Positions 32,182-40,144 of a stretch of 48,949 nucleotides of DNA are shown here, one piece after another (position 1 is the first letter of the stretch; each line of letters opens with the position of its first letter). Origin of the DNA: Streptosporangiaceae bacterium (lineage in GTDB: Bacteria > Actinomycetota > Actinomycetes > Streptosporangiales > Streptosporangiaceae). The translations under genes and the position numbers were made by a program. The notes beneath the pieces are model-generated. The model was given only the letters and a program-made list of their open reading frames with translations. It made no database searches and was not told the DNA's origin. The stretch covers positions 1 through 48,949 of the forward strand of contig JAFARZ010000444.1 in assembly GCA_019245115.1 (NCBI GenBank). The letters run 5' to 3'.

Positions 32182-32203
32182 GCCGCCAGATCTCCTCCTA
32201 GTC

Positions 32204-32215
32204 ACAATCGTTTGC
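32204..32215 (-). promoter_or_regulatory. LacI-type operator 1 at the liv operon
   Basis: On the minus strand GCAAACGATTGT, a near-palindrome with a central CG as in LacI/GalR operators. It lies just downstream of the predicted promoter, where repression is expected, and matches 33015-33026 at 11 of 12 positions. Confidence 0.6.
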
Positions 32216-32235
32216 AGCCGAGGCTGCCTTTAGTC

Positions 32236-32255
32236 GCGGCATTTGTCAATGCCGC
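32236..32255 (-). promoter_or_regulatory. Promoter -35 box inside a 20-bp palindrome
   Basis: GCGGCATT and AATGCCGC are perfect arms around four bases. On the minus strand the centre reads TTGACA (32249-32244), a consensus -35. The -10 would fall 17 bases on (CAGCCT, weak), just before operator 1. A dimeric regulator could cover the -35 here. Confidence 0.5.
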
Positions 32256-32305
32256 ACGTCCACCTGTTACAGACCTGTAGTTGCCCATGTCCTCCCCCGC
32301 GTGGA

Positions 32306-32326
32306 CGCTTCTTGCTGTTATCAGCG
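32306..32326. repeat. Dispersed repeat C, copy 2 (intergenic)
   Basis: The 21-bp core is identical to 28823-28843 and 42773-42793. Similarity to copy 1 continues loosely downstream (TGGCCGTC against TGGCGGTC). It lies upstream of the liv promoter. Confidence 0.85.
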
Positions 32327-33014
32327 ATTCTGGCCGTCCTCGCCCTCGCTGACATGCCCTGTCAGCCCGGAGAACTTACGCGTATAGCCACATAGCGGGC
32401 CGATGAGCCAGCCATCGCGCGGAAGTTAGCAGCCCTGCGGAAGAAAAGGCACCGGAAAGCGGCGCCCTTTCTTCCCACTGGCGCTTTTCTTCCCGCGTCG
32501 TCCAGCGCAACCGCGCGCATGCGCGCACAGGCAGAGCTTGATGCTCGAAGGGGGCGTGTTGCGGGCGCGCCGAGGCCCCCCTCCCGCGACGCCTGCCCCA
32601 CCCGCCGAGACGCCCTCCCCCCATATCCGACATTTCCGGATGTGCGTCGGCGTCCTCGAGATCGTTGGGGGAAATTGGTCGTCATAGCGACGAAAAATCC
32701 CCCAACGATCGGGCGCCCCCTGGGAGGAGGCTTCCAGGCGCGGAGATGTGCGCGTGCCAGGAGATGTTCACGTGCAAATGGGATACCTGTCAGCTGATGC
32801 AGCGCTAGAGATGCTGGTGCGCTGGCAGGCATATCAGCGCGGGGGTGCGCGCCTGGTGGCGTGGCGCCCGGCGGGAACCTCGCTTACCGGCTTGTCCCAG
32901 GCCGCCCATGAACCTGGCACCAACGTCGCGGCGGGCTCAAGTTACCATGGATACCGGTGATCAACGGCGTCGCCCGGCCAGCGGCAGGCGGGACATGCAG
33001 CCGAAACAATTATC

Positions 33015-33026
33015 GCAAACGATTGC
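33015..33026. promoter_or_regulatory. LacI-type operator 2
   Basis: GCAAACGATTGC, with GCAA/TTGC arms. It lies about 40 bp beyond the lacI stop and about 800 bp from operator 1, so the two could be bridged by DNA looping. Confidence 0.5.
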
Positions 33027-33066
33027 ACCGGGGGCGGGCATGAGTAACAGAAGGGGATGCGCGGGA

Positions 33067-34185
33067 CTACGTGTGTACCGCGGGAGCGTCGGCGGCTGAG
33101 GGATCGGCGGGTTCCTGAGACATAGCCGGCTCGTGGGCCGCATCGCGGTGGGCGGGGGACGCGGTTGAGCCGCGGATGATCAGTTCCGGGGCCAGGTAGA
33201 GGATCTTCACCGGTCCCTCGCCGCCGTTGATGCGCTCGAGCAGCAGCTGGGCCGCCTCGGTGCCGAGCTGGTAGTGCGGGAAGCGGACCGTCGTCAGCGG
33301 CGGACGGAGCCGGTCGATGAACGGCATGTCGTTGAAGCCGATGACGGACAGGTCGTCCGGGCATTGCAGCGTGGTCTCATCGAACGCCGCGTAGCAGCCC
33401 ACCGCGAGCATGTCGTTGGCCGCCGCGATCGCGGTGAACGCGGCGTCGTCGCCCGACTCGCGGCGCGCGAGCAGTTCGCGGCAGCACTTGGCGCCTTCCT
33501 CCACGGTGTACCGGCTGGCATAGGTGACGAGATCCTCGTTTACGGTGAGCCGGTGCTGCGCCATACCGTCCCGGAACCCGCGTAGCCGGCTCACGCCGGT
33601 CGAGGCCTCCTGCGGCCCGGCGATGTGGGCGATGCGGGCGTGGCCGAGCCGGGCCAGGTGCGCGACCGCCATCCTCGCGCCCTGCTCGTTGTCCACCGAT
33701 ACCGACGGGAAACTGTAGTCCTGGGACAGCCGGTTCATCAGCACGACCGGCAGTTCCGCCGCCGCGGCCTCGGCGAGCATCCGGTCATGCAGCGTCGCGG
33801 TGGCCATCACGAACCCGTCCACGTGCCGCGCCCGCATCTGCTCGAAGAGCATCCGCTCCCGGTTGGCGTCCGCGTCCGTGTTGCCGAGAAGCGCCACATA
33901 CCCGGCCGCGGCCAGCTTGTCCTCCAGCCCTCGCACGATGGGCGGGAACAGCGGGTTGTTGAGGTCGGGAATCAGCACCCCGACGGTATGCGATCGCCGG
34001 GTCCGCAGGCTGCGAGCCACCGGGTTCGGCCGGTACCCGAGCTTGGCCGCCGCGGCGGCCACGCGGCGCGCGGTGTCCTCGCTCACCAGCAGCCGGGTCT
34101 CCGGATTAAGGGCGCGCGAAGCCGTCGCCGGGTGCACCCGCGCGGCAGCGGCGACATCCCGCAAGGTAGCGGGCCGGTCAGCCAT
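33067..34185 (-). CDS. LacI-family transcriptional regulator
   Basis: A 372-residue repressor. The N-terminal helix-turn-helix is TLRDVAAAARVHPATASRAL followed by the hinge GYRPNPVARSLRTRRS. The ligand-binding domain starts TVGVLIPDLNNPLFPPIVRG and continues with the LacI pattern to LAPELIIRGSTASP. After about residue 345 there is a non-conserved Ala/Pro tail. LacI proteins usually sense sugars or sugar-like effectors. It lies upstream of, and on the same strand as, the liv operon, and two LacI-like operators sit between them, so it probably controls that operon. Confidence 0.92.
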   Translation of the reverse strand: MADRPATLRDVAAAARVHPATASRALNPETRLLVSEDTARRVAAAAAKLGYRPNPVARSLRTRRSHTVGVLIPDLNNPLFPPIVRGLEDKLAAAGYVALLGNTDADANRERMLFEQMRARHVDGFVMATATLHDRMLAEAAAAELPVVLMNRLSQDYSFPSVSVDNEQGARMAVAHLARLGHARIAHIAGPQEASTGVSRLRGFRDGMAQHRLTVNEDLVTYASRYTVEEGAKCCRELLARRESGDDAAFTAIAAANDMLAVGCYAAFDETTLQCPDDLSVIGFNDMPFIDRLRPPLTTVRFPHYQLGTEAAQLLLERINGGEGPVKILYLAPELIIRGSTASPAHRDAAHEPAMSQEPADPSAADAPAVHT

Positions 34186-34380
34186 AACGGATCACGCTCC
34201 TCTTCACCAGGGGATGCCATCCCCCGAGCCCCCGGCCAAGGGCAAGGGCCTCGGACCTCCCTCCCTGTGGCGAAGCCAAGCCTATCCTTCCAGCTACCTG
34301 AATCGCAGCCCACGACGCTCGCGGCGTGGCGCAGGTCTGAACGGGGCACATTCCGGGCGGGCGAGCCGCGGGAGCGTACC

Positions 34381-34396
34381 CTGGCCGGGAGGCCAG
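34381..34396 (+). promoter_or_regulatory. Hairpin directly before the glutamate decarboxylase ribosome-binding site
   Basis: CTGGCC and GGCCAG pair around GGGA, ending four bases before GAGGGAGA. It could affect initiation of the decarboxylase mRNA. Confidence 0.35.
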
Positions 34397-34413
34397 AGCC
34401 GAGGGAGACCAGT

Positions 34414-35802
34414 ATGCCGTTGCATAAGAGGATCGACGAGGATGCCGAGATCGAGGTCAACCCCATGTGCATCCGGGAGATGAGCGCCGAGGTTCCTCGC
34501 TTCCGCATCCCGCCGAGAGGAATGCTGCCCAGCACCGCGCTGCAGGTTGTGCGGGACGAGCTGATCCTGGACGGGAACGCCCGGCTGAACCTGGCCACGT
34601 TCGTCACCACCTGGATGGAGCCCGAGGCGGAGCGGCTGATGGCGGAGTGCTTCGACAAGAACATGATCGATAAGGATGAATACCCGCAGACCGCAGAGCT
34701 GGAGCGGCGGTGCGTGAACATCCTCAGTAACCTGTGGCACGCGCCGGACGGCAGCGACGCACCCGGCTGCTCCACCACCGGATCCAGCGAGGGGTGCATG
34801 CTCGGCGGCATGGCCCTGCTGTGGCGGTGGCGGGCCAGGCGCCGCGCCGCTGGGCTCGACGTGAGCAAGCCCAACCTGGTCATGGGCGCGAACGTGCAGG
34901 TCTGCTGGAAGAAGTTCTGCCGGTACTGGCAGGTCGAGCCCCGGCTGGTACCGATGGAGCCCGGCCGGCTGCACCTGCGCGGGGCGGAGGCCGCGGCGCA
35001 GTGCGACGAGAACACCATCGGGGTCGTCGCCATCATGGGGTCGACGATGGATGGATCGTACGAGCCGGTCGCCGGGATCTCGGCCGCCCTCGATCAGCTC
35101 GCCGCCTCGGGCGGCCCCGATGTGCAGGTGCATGTGGACGCGGCGTCCGGCGGCTTTGTCGCACCGTTCATCCAGCCGGGCCTGGTGTGGGACTTCCGGG
35201 TGCCCCGGGTGGCGTCGATCAACGCGTCCGGTCACAAGTACGGGCTCGTCTACCCGGGCGTCGGGTGGATCGTGTGGCGGGATTCCGGCTCCCTGCCCGA
35301 GGACCTCGTATTCCGGGTGAACTACCTGGGCGGGGACATGCCCACGTTCGCCCTGAACTTCTCGCGGCCGGGCGCGCAGGTCGCGGCGCAGTACTACAAC
35401 TTCCTCCGGCTCGGCTTCGAGGGATACCGGAAGGTGCAGCAGACCTGCCAGGACGTGGCTATGTACCTGTCCGGCGAGATCGCCAAGATAGGGGCATTCG
35501 AGCTGCTCACCGACGGCAGCGAACTCCCGGTGTTCGCGTACAAGATCCGGGACGACGTGACCGGCTACAACGTGTTCGATGTATCGGAACGGCTGCGCAT
35601 GCGCGGGTGGCAGGTGCCGGCCTACACGTTCCCGGAGAACCTGACCGGCACAGCGGTGATGCGCATCGTGGTGCGGAACGGATTCAGCAAGGACATGGCC
35701 GGGATGCTGCTGGACGATCTGCGACAGCAGGTGGCGCTGCTCGACGCGCACCCGCACTCCCACGTGCCGCTGGCGGCCCAGCGGGCGGGCTTCGCCCACT
35801 AG
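34414..35802 (+). CDS. gadB: Glutamate decarboxylase (PLP)
   Basis: A 462-residue decarboxylase converting glutamate to GABA with proton uptake. It has the GadB pattern: RIPPRGMLPSTALQVVRDEL, LNLATFVTTWMEPEA, SGSSEG-like TTGSSEGCMLGGMALLW, HVDAASGGFVAPF and the PLP lysine Lys275 in SINASGHKYGLVYPG. The N-terminus MPLHKRIDEDAEIEVNP and strong GAGGGAGA site set the start at 34414; the longer open frame is antisense to lacI. No GABA antiporter follows, so a complete acid-resistance system is not shown here. It is probably monocistronic. Confidence 0.95.
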   Translation: MPLHKRIDEDAEIEVNPMCIREMSAEVPRFRIPPRGMLPSTALQVVRDELILDGNARLNLATFVTTWMEPEAERLMAECFDKNMIDKDEYPQTAELERRCVNILSNLWHAPDGSDAPGCSTTGSSEGCMLGGMALLWRWRARRRAAGLDVSKPNLVMGANVQVCWKKFCRYWQVEPRLVPMEPGRLHLRGAEAAAQCDENTIGVVAIMGSTMDGSYEPVAGISAALDQLAASGGPDVQVHVDAASGGFVAPFIQPGLVWDFRVPRVASINASGHKYGLVYPGVGWIVWRDSGSLPEDLVFRVNYLGGDMPTFALNFSRPGAQVAAQYYNFLRLGFEGYRKVQQTCQDVAMYLSGEIAKIGAFELLTDGSELPVFAYKIRDDVTGYNVFDVSERLRMRGWQVPAYTFPENLTGTAVMRIVVRNGFSKDMAGMLLDDLRQQVALLDAHPHSHVPLAAQRAGFAH

Positions 35803-35829
35803 GCCAAGGGCCTGCCCCTCGTCCAGCCG

Positions 35830-35922
35830 CTATGGTGTCAGGACGATCTTTCCGATGGCGGTGCGCGCATCGAAGCGCCGGTGGGCTTCGGCCGCCTCCT
35901 CCAGCGGCTCGACACGCCACGC
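35830..35922 (-). pseudogene. C-terminal remnant of an NADPH:quinone oxidoreductase (MDR family)
   Basis: On the minus strand this reads about 30 codons, AWRVEPLEEAAEAHRRFDAR and then TAIGKIVLTP and TAG. That is the standard last helix and strand of zinc-free medium-chain quinone oxidoreductases. No upstream part remains: the sequence breaks exactly at the ATGCAT repeats of the vapBC promoter. It is a fragment, left when the toxin-antitoxin module or associated DNA replaced the rest. Confidence 0.75.
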
Positions 35923-35946
35923 ATGCATTATGCATAATAGATGCAT
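35923..35946 (+). promoter_or_regulatory. Autoregulatory operator and leaderless promoter of vapBC
   Basis: ATGCAT occurs three times (35923, inside the palindrome TTATGCATAA at 35928-35937, and 35941). CATAAT (35933-35938) lies six bases before ATG 35945, so transcription should start at the antitoxin start codon. A ribbon-helix-helix antitoxin bound to these repeats would cover the -10 box and start. Confidence 0.65.
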
Positions 35947-36190
35947 GGCGTTGATTCAGATCCGGGACGTCCCTGAGCCCGTCCGGGACGAGCTTGCCAG
36001 GAAGGCCGCGGCTGCCGGGCAGTCTATGCAGTCCTACCTGCTGGGTGAGCTAACCAGGCTGGCCGAGCGGCCAAGCATGGCCGAGATCGTCAGGCGAGCA
36101 CAGGCCCGGGCCAAGGCCAGCGGGTCGACTGTGACGATGGGCGATGCTGTCGCCGCGGTGCGGGCCGCCCGGGACCGGCAGGAGCCGTGA
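35945..36190 (+). CDS. vapB: FitA/VapB-type antitoxin (ribbon-helix-helix)
   Basis: An 81-residue protein whose first 40 residues (MALIQIRDVPEPVRDELARK) match the FitA-like ribbon-helix-helix domain; the remainder, with MAEIVRRAQARAKASG, is the charged tail that wraps the toxin. Its stop overlaps the toxin GTG (GTGA). The module represses its own promoter at the ATGCAT repeats by family analogy. Start 35945 fits domain length and the leaderless -10 box. Confidence 0.9.
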   Translation: MALIQIRDVPEPVRDELARKAAAAGQSMQSYLLGELTRLAERPSMAEIVRRAQARAKASGSTVTMGDAVAAVRAARDRQEP

Positions 36191-36582
36191 ACGGCTACGT
36201 TCTTGACGTGTCCGTCGCGGTGACCGCGCTTACTGAGCCGGGGAGCCCGGCCGCTGAATTGCTCTCCGGAGACGACGCGGTCTTCCAGGTTCCCTCCATT
36301 TTCGACGCCGAGGTGCTCAGCGCCCTTCGCGGCCTGGTCCGGGGCGGGAAGTTCGACCGCGCCGCGGCAGCCGACCTCGTCACCGACCTGATGGTGCTTC
36401 CCGTCGAGCGGTGGCACATGTCCCCGCTGCTCCCGCGCATGTGGGAACTGCGCGAGAACCTGACACCGTACGATGCCGCCTACGTGGCCCTGGCTGAGAT
36501 GACTGGAACTGTCCTGGTCACGGGGGATGAGCGCATCACGGCATCGCCCGCAGCCCGCTGCGCCATCCAGATCATCAAGTAG
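36187..36582 (+). CDS. vapC: VapC toxin, PIN-domain ribonuclease
   Basis: A 131-residue PIN-domain protein with the metal-binding acidic set: Asp7 (VLDVSV), Glu42 (FDAEVL), Asp96 (TPYDAAYVALAE) and Asp114 (VTGDER). VapC toxins are magnesium-dependent RNases that cut tRNA or rRNA and arrest growth unless bound by VapB. GTG start overlaps the antitoxin stop. All catalytic residues are present, so it is probably active. Confidence 0.92.
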   Translation: MNGYVLDVSVAVTALTEPGSPAAELLSGDDAVFQVPSIFDAEVLSALRGLVRGGKFDRAAAADLVTDLMVLPVERWHMSPLLPRMWELRENLTPYDAAYVALAEMTGTVLVTGDERITASPAARCAIQIIK

Positions 36583-36593
36583 CGCTATCGAGA

Positions 36594-36989
36594 TCACCAA
36601 GCAAGCCGGTTGAGCTGGCCGAGGAAGTGCTGCCAGCCCGCGGCGTGGATCTGTTCCTGACCGGGCGGAAGGCCGCGGTGAACGAGGCGCAGGCGGGTGC
36701 CGACGCCGGCCGGAGTGAGGGTGAACTCCACCTGGGTGGCGCCCGGCGGCATCTCGGCGTTGCCGGCCACGCCCCAGCTGACCAGGATGCGCCGCGGCGC
36801 GTCGATCTCCAGGTACTGGCCGCGGACGGGTACGCCGTTTATGTCGACCTCGAAGGCACCGCCGGGGACCGGCTTGAGGACAGCGTGCTGGCCCATCCAC
36901 CGGATCATGGCGGCCGGGTCAGTCAGGTGCCGGAAGACCTCCCCGACCGGGGCGGGAAGGTCTACCTCGGTGACGAACTGGTCAGTCAC
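36594..36989 (-). CDS. SRPBCC / AHSA1-like protein
   Basis: A 131-residue START-fold protein (VTEVDLPAPVGEVFRHLTDP; AMIRWMG; GGAFEVDING; LTPAGVGTRLRLVHRGLP). Such proteins bind hydrophobic ligands; genes of this kind are very often fused or adjacent to ArsR regulators. GTG 36989 overlaps the ArsR stop by 8 bp, completing a three-gene operon with TIGR03086 and ArsR genes. The ligand is unknown. Confidence 0.88.
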   Translation of the reverse strand: MTDQFVTEVDLPAPVGEVFRHLTDPAAMIRWMGQHAVLKPVPGGAFEVDINGVPVRGQYLEIDAPRRILVSWGVAGNAEMPPGATQVEFTLTPAGVGTRLRLVHRGLPPGQEQIHAAGWQHFLGQLNRLAW

Positions 36990-37317
36990 GGCTCTGTTCC
37001 TGCCCGGCGGCCTGGTCACCGGGCTGCTGGAGCGCAGTGCCGAGCCGGGCCAGGTGCTCGGCCCAGAAGCCGGCCAGGAACTCCTGCACCGCGGCGAAGC
37101 CGGCCGGGTTGACGACGAACAGGTGGCGGGTGCCCTCCCGTCGCTCGTCGACCAGGCCGGCCTCGTGCAGGACCTTCAGGTGCCGGGAGACCGCCTGCGG
37201 CGTGATGTCGAGGTGCCCGGCGATATCGCCGACCGGGCGCGGATCGTCGGCGACCAGCGTGAGGATGGCGCGGCGGTGCGGTTCGGCGAGCGCCTTCAGC
37301 GCCGCGTCCGGGTTCAC
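36982..37317 (-). CDS. ArsR-family transcriptional regulator
   Basis: A 111-residue winged-helix protein: ALAEPHRRAILTLVADDPRP, then ISPQAVSRHLKVLHEAG-like DITPQAVSRHLKVLHEAGLV, and ERREGTRHLFVVNP. No metal-binding cysteines are present, so it belongs to the ArsR group paired with AHSA1 proteins rather than metal sensors. GTG 37317 overlaps the upstream stop (GTGA). It probably represses its own operon. Confidence 0.92.
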   Translation of the reverse strand: MNPDAALKALAEPHRRAILTLVADDPRPVGDIAGHLDITPQAVSRHLKVLHEAGLVDERREGTRHLFVVNPAGFAAVQEFLAGFWAEHLARLGTALQQPGDQAAGQEQSRD

Positions 37318-37889
37318 GGCTGGCGGCCGAGGAAGGCCACCAGCCGGTCGGTCACCGGGGCGCCGGCTGGGACGGCCAGGGCGGGGGCGATCCGCGAGGC
37401 CCGGCTTTCCGGGGTGGCAAGAGCTTGCCCAGCGAACTCCAGCACGTGCGCGGCCAGGCGGCCATCCAGGTCGGCTGGCTGCCCGGTGGCCCTGGCCAGG
37501 TCCCATCCGTGTACGAGCATGTCCAGCGTGGTGAATCCGGCCAGGGCCGGGCCGGGCATCTCGCCCAGCGGGGTGACATGGATCCGGGTGAGGGCATCGC
37601 CCGCGCTCGCGGCGGCCAGCGCCGCGGCGGAGGCCTCCGCGTAGGCCGCGACCGGGTCGTCGCCGGCCAGGTCGACGGGGGGCAGGCCGCCGGGCGCCAT
37701 CGGATAGCGCGGCGCCTGATCGCCGAGCAGGCCCTCGGCCAGCCACAAGGTGCCGATCACGTGGCTGAGCAAGGCGCGAACGTCCCACTCGGCACACGGG
37801 GTAGGGGCATCCAGCTGGCTGGCGGACGTTGCCTTGACGACATCGGCGGTCGAGGCGACCGCCCGCTCGAACGCGGTGAACAGTTCCAT
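37314..37889 (-). CDS. TIGR03086-type DinB/mycothiol-dependent metalloprotein
   Basis: A 191-residue four-helix protein of the TIGR03086 family, with TPCAEWDVRALLSHVIGTLW (first metal histidine) and DMLVHGWDLARATGQ (HxxDxA-like metal site). Related proteins use mycothiol, the actinobacterial thiol, as cofactor, for example maleylpyruvate isomerase. AGGAGT precedes ATG 37889. First gene of the operon with ArsR and SRPBCC proteins. Reaction unknown. Confidence 0.88.
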   Translation of the reverse strand: MELFTAFERAVASTADVVKATSASQLDAPTPCAEWDVRALLSHVIGTLWLAEGLLGDQAPRYPMAPGGLPPVDLAGDDPVAAYAEASAAALAAASAGDALTRIHVTPLGEMPGPALAGFTTLDMLVHGWDLARATGQPADLDGRLAAHVLEFAGQALATPESRASRIAPALAVPAGAPVTDRLVAFLGRQP

Positions 37890-38092
37890 CGGGACTCCTG
37901 ATGAGTGGTATCGGAAGGATCGGCGCCTGGCACCGCACCTTACTACAATCAATCGATTGCGCAACAGTATGATTTATAAAAGAACTGGTTGCGTTCCGCG
38001 GTCACGCCAGCCCGATGGCCGGGTCGCGGGCGCATGGGAAAGGATGGGTAGGGAACGACGGCGACGGCAAGCCAATGGCAAAGGAGCCGATG

Positions 38093-40144
38093 ATGACGAC
38101 GCTGCGCAGCTACGTGTATGGCACTTGGATAACTCCGGCGGACGAAGGGCGGCCGGTGCTGGACGCGGTCACCGGTGCCGAGGTCGCCCGGGTGTCGTCC
38201 AAAGGCGTCGACTTCGCCGGCGCACTCAGCCACGGCCGGGGCACCGGCGGTCCGGCTCTGCGCGAGCTCACCTTCCACCAGCGCGCGGCGCTGCTCAAGG
38301 AACTCGGCCTGAAGCTCCGCGACCACCGGCGGGAGCTGTACGACCTGTCCGCCCGCGCCGGCGCCACGCTCTACGACGCCAGGTTCGACGTCGACGGCGG
38401 TATCGGGGTGCTGCTCAGCTATGCGAGCAAGGCCAAGCGGGAACTGCCCAACGACAGGATCTACACCGAAGGCGCGCCGGAACCGCTGGGCAAGGGCGGC
38501 ACCTTCCTCGGCCAGCACATCCTGTCGCCACTGCGGGGCGTGGCCGTCCAGGTGAACGCGTTCAACTTCCCGGTCTGGGGTCCGCTGGAGAAGTTCGCGC
38601 CCGCGTTCATCGCCGGCGTGCCGAGCCTGGTCAAGCCCGCTACGCAGACCGCCTACCTGACCGCCCGGCTGGTCGAGCTGATCCTCGAGACCGGTCTGCT
38701 GCCCGAAGGCTCGCTGCAGCTCGTCTGCGGTGGCCTCGGCGACCTGTTCGATCATCTGACTGAGCAGGATCTCGTGTCCTTCACCGGGTCGGCGAGCACC
38801 GCCCAGCAACTGCGCACCCATCCGGCGATCGCCAGGAACTCGGTCCGGTTCAACGCCGAGGCGGACTCCCTCAACTGCTCGGTGCTCGGGCCCGATGCCA
38901 TCCCTGGCACACCTGAGTTCGATCTGTACGCCGACCAGCTCGTCGCCGAGATGACGGTCAAGGCGGGGCAGAAGTGCACCGCGATCCGCCGGGCCCTGGT
39001 CCCGGCCGGCCTGGCCGGCGACGTGACCGAAGCGGTCCGCGACCGGCTGGCCAGGATAACGGTGGGCAGCCCGGCGGAGAAGAGCGTCCGGATGGGCGCC
39101 CTGGCCAGCATGGAGCAGCGCGAGGAAGTCCGCCGGAGCGTCAAGGCGCTGCTGGCCGCGGGACGCCTGGTGTTCGGGGACCCGGAACATGCCGATGTGA
39201 CCGGCGCGGACCCCGGACGAGGCGCGTTCATGTCGCCGCTGCTGATCGTGGCCGACGACAGCCACCGCCAGGAGCCGCATGAGGTGGAGGCCTTCGGCCC
39301 GGTCAGCACGATCATGGGTTACCGGGACACTGCCGACGTCATCGAGCTGGCCGCCCGCGGCCGCGGCAGCCTGGCCGGCTCGATCGTCACCGCCGACCCG
39401 GGCTTCGCCCGCGACGTGGTCCTGGGCGTGGCCCCCTGGCACGGGCGCCTTCTGGTCCTGGACCGAGGCGACGCCGCCGAGTCCACCGGCCACGGCTCAC
39501 CGCTGCCCATGCTGGTCCATGGCGGCCCCGGGCGGGCCGGCGGCGGCGAGGAGCTGGGGGGCATCCGCGGCGTCCTGCACCACATGCAGCGCACCGCGAT
39601 CCAGGCGAGCCCGCGAGTGCTGTCGGAAGTCACCGGCCGCTGGGTACGCGGCGCGGAACGGGACACCGAGCGCGGCCACCCGTTCCGCAAGTCACTGGCC
39701 GAGCTGCGCGTCGGCGACACCGTGGCGGCCGGTCCGCGCCGGGTGACGCTGGCGGACATCGAGCACTTCGCCGAGTTCACCGGGGACACGTTCTACGCGC
39801 ACATGGACGAGGAGGCGGCCCGCGCGAACCCGTTCTTCGACGGCCGGGTCGCCCACGGCTACCTGATCGTGTCGTTCGCCGCCGGACTGTTCGTCCAGCC
39901 TGACCCGGGCCCGGTGCTGGCCAACTACGGCCTGGAGAACCTGCGCTTTCTCACCCCGGTCTCCCCCGGCGACGAGCTGACCGTGACGCTGACCTGCAAG
40001 CAGATCACGCCGCGCGAGGACGCTGACTACGGCGAGGTGCGCTGGGATGCCGAGGTCGTCAACTCCGGCGGTAAGCCGGTCGCCACATACGACGTCCTCA
40101 CGCTGGTCGCCAAGACCTGGCCGCCGGCCGTGCAGACGGGATAG
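38093..40144 (+). CDS. paaZ: PaaZ: oxepin-CoA hydrolase / semialdehyde dehydrogenase
   Basis: A 683-residue bifunctional enzyme of aerobic phenylacetate degradation. Residues about 1-520 are an aldehyde dehydrogenase (VNAFNFPVWGPLEKFAPA; VSFTGSAST; catalytic Cys in KAGQKCTAIRRAL). Residues about 540-680 are a MaoC-type hydratase (FAEFTGDTFYAHMDEEAARA; FFDGRVAHGYLIVS). The hydratase opens the oxepin-CoA ring and the dehydrogenase oxidises the resulting aldehyde. AAGGAG six bases before ATG 38093 sets the start; 38075 and 38090 are alternatives. None of paaA-K is beside it, so it is an orphan here. Its last 118 bp overlap the convergent MerR gene. Confidence 0.93.
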   Translation: MTTLRSYVYGTWITPADEGRPVLDAVTGAEVARVSSKGVDFAGALSHGRGTGGPALRELTFHQRAALLKELGLKLRDHRRELYDLSARAGATLYDARFDVDGGIGVLLSYASKAKRELPNDRIYTEGAPEPLGKGGTFLGQHILSPLRGVAVQVNAFNFPVWGPLEKFAPAFIAGVPSLVKPATQTAYLTARLVELILETGLLPEGSLQLVCGGLGDLFDHLTEQDLVSFTGSASTAQQLRTHPAIARNSVRFNAEADSLNCSVLGPDAIPGTPEFDLYADQLVAEMTVKAGQKCTAIRRALVPAGLAGDVTEAVRDRLARITVGSPAEKSVRMGALASMEQREEVRRSVKALLAAGRLVFGDPEHADVTGADPGRGAFMSPLLIVADDSHRQEPHEVEAFGPVSTIMGYRDTADVIELAARGRGSLAGSIVTADPGFARDVVLGVAPWHGRLLVLDRGDAAESTGHGSPLPMLVHGGPGRAGGGEELGGIRGVLHHMQRTAIQASPRVLSEVTGRWVRGAERDTERGHPFRKSLAELRVGDTVAAGPRRVTLADIEHFAEFTGDTFYAHMDEEAARANPFFDGRVAHGYLIVSFAAGLFVQPDPGPVLANYGLENLRFLTPVSPGDELTVTLTCKQITPREDADYGEVRWDAEVVNSGGKPVATYDVLTLVAKTWPPAVQTG

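Larger units (their letters stand above)
32015..33066. other. 1.05-kb interval between lacI and the liv operon, rich in hairpins
   Basis: Apart from the small frame at 32011-32181, I see no credible gene. The interval holds the liv promoter and operators, repeat C copy 2, and a perfect inverted repeat GATCGTTGGGGGA (32660-32672) / TCCCCCAACGATC (32698-32710) whose loop contains CGTC/GACG. A nearby imperfect hairpin (CATATCCG and CGGATGTG, about 32622-32645) lies beside it. The GC-rich open frames here have unnatural composition. Confidence 0.6.

Noticed and set aside
32362..32832. A 156-codon open frame in the lacI/liv interval
   Set aside because: It runs through the GATCGTTGGGGGA inverted repeat, has low-complexity Ala/Arg sequence and no recognisable domain; no convincing ribosome-binding site was seen.
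36982..37317. Metal-sensing ArsR repressor
   Set aside because: No cysteine metal-binding motif is present and the operon pairs it with an SRPBCC protein, a common non-metal ArsR context.
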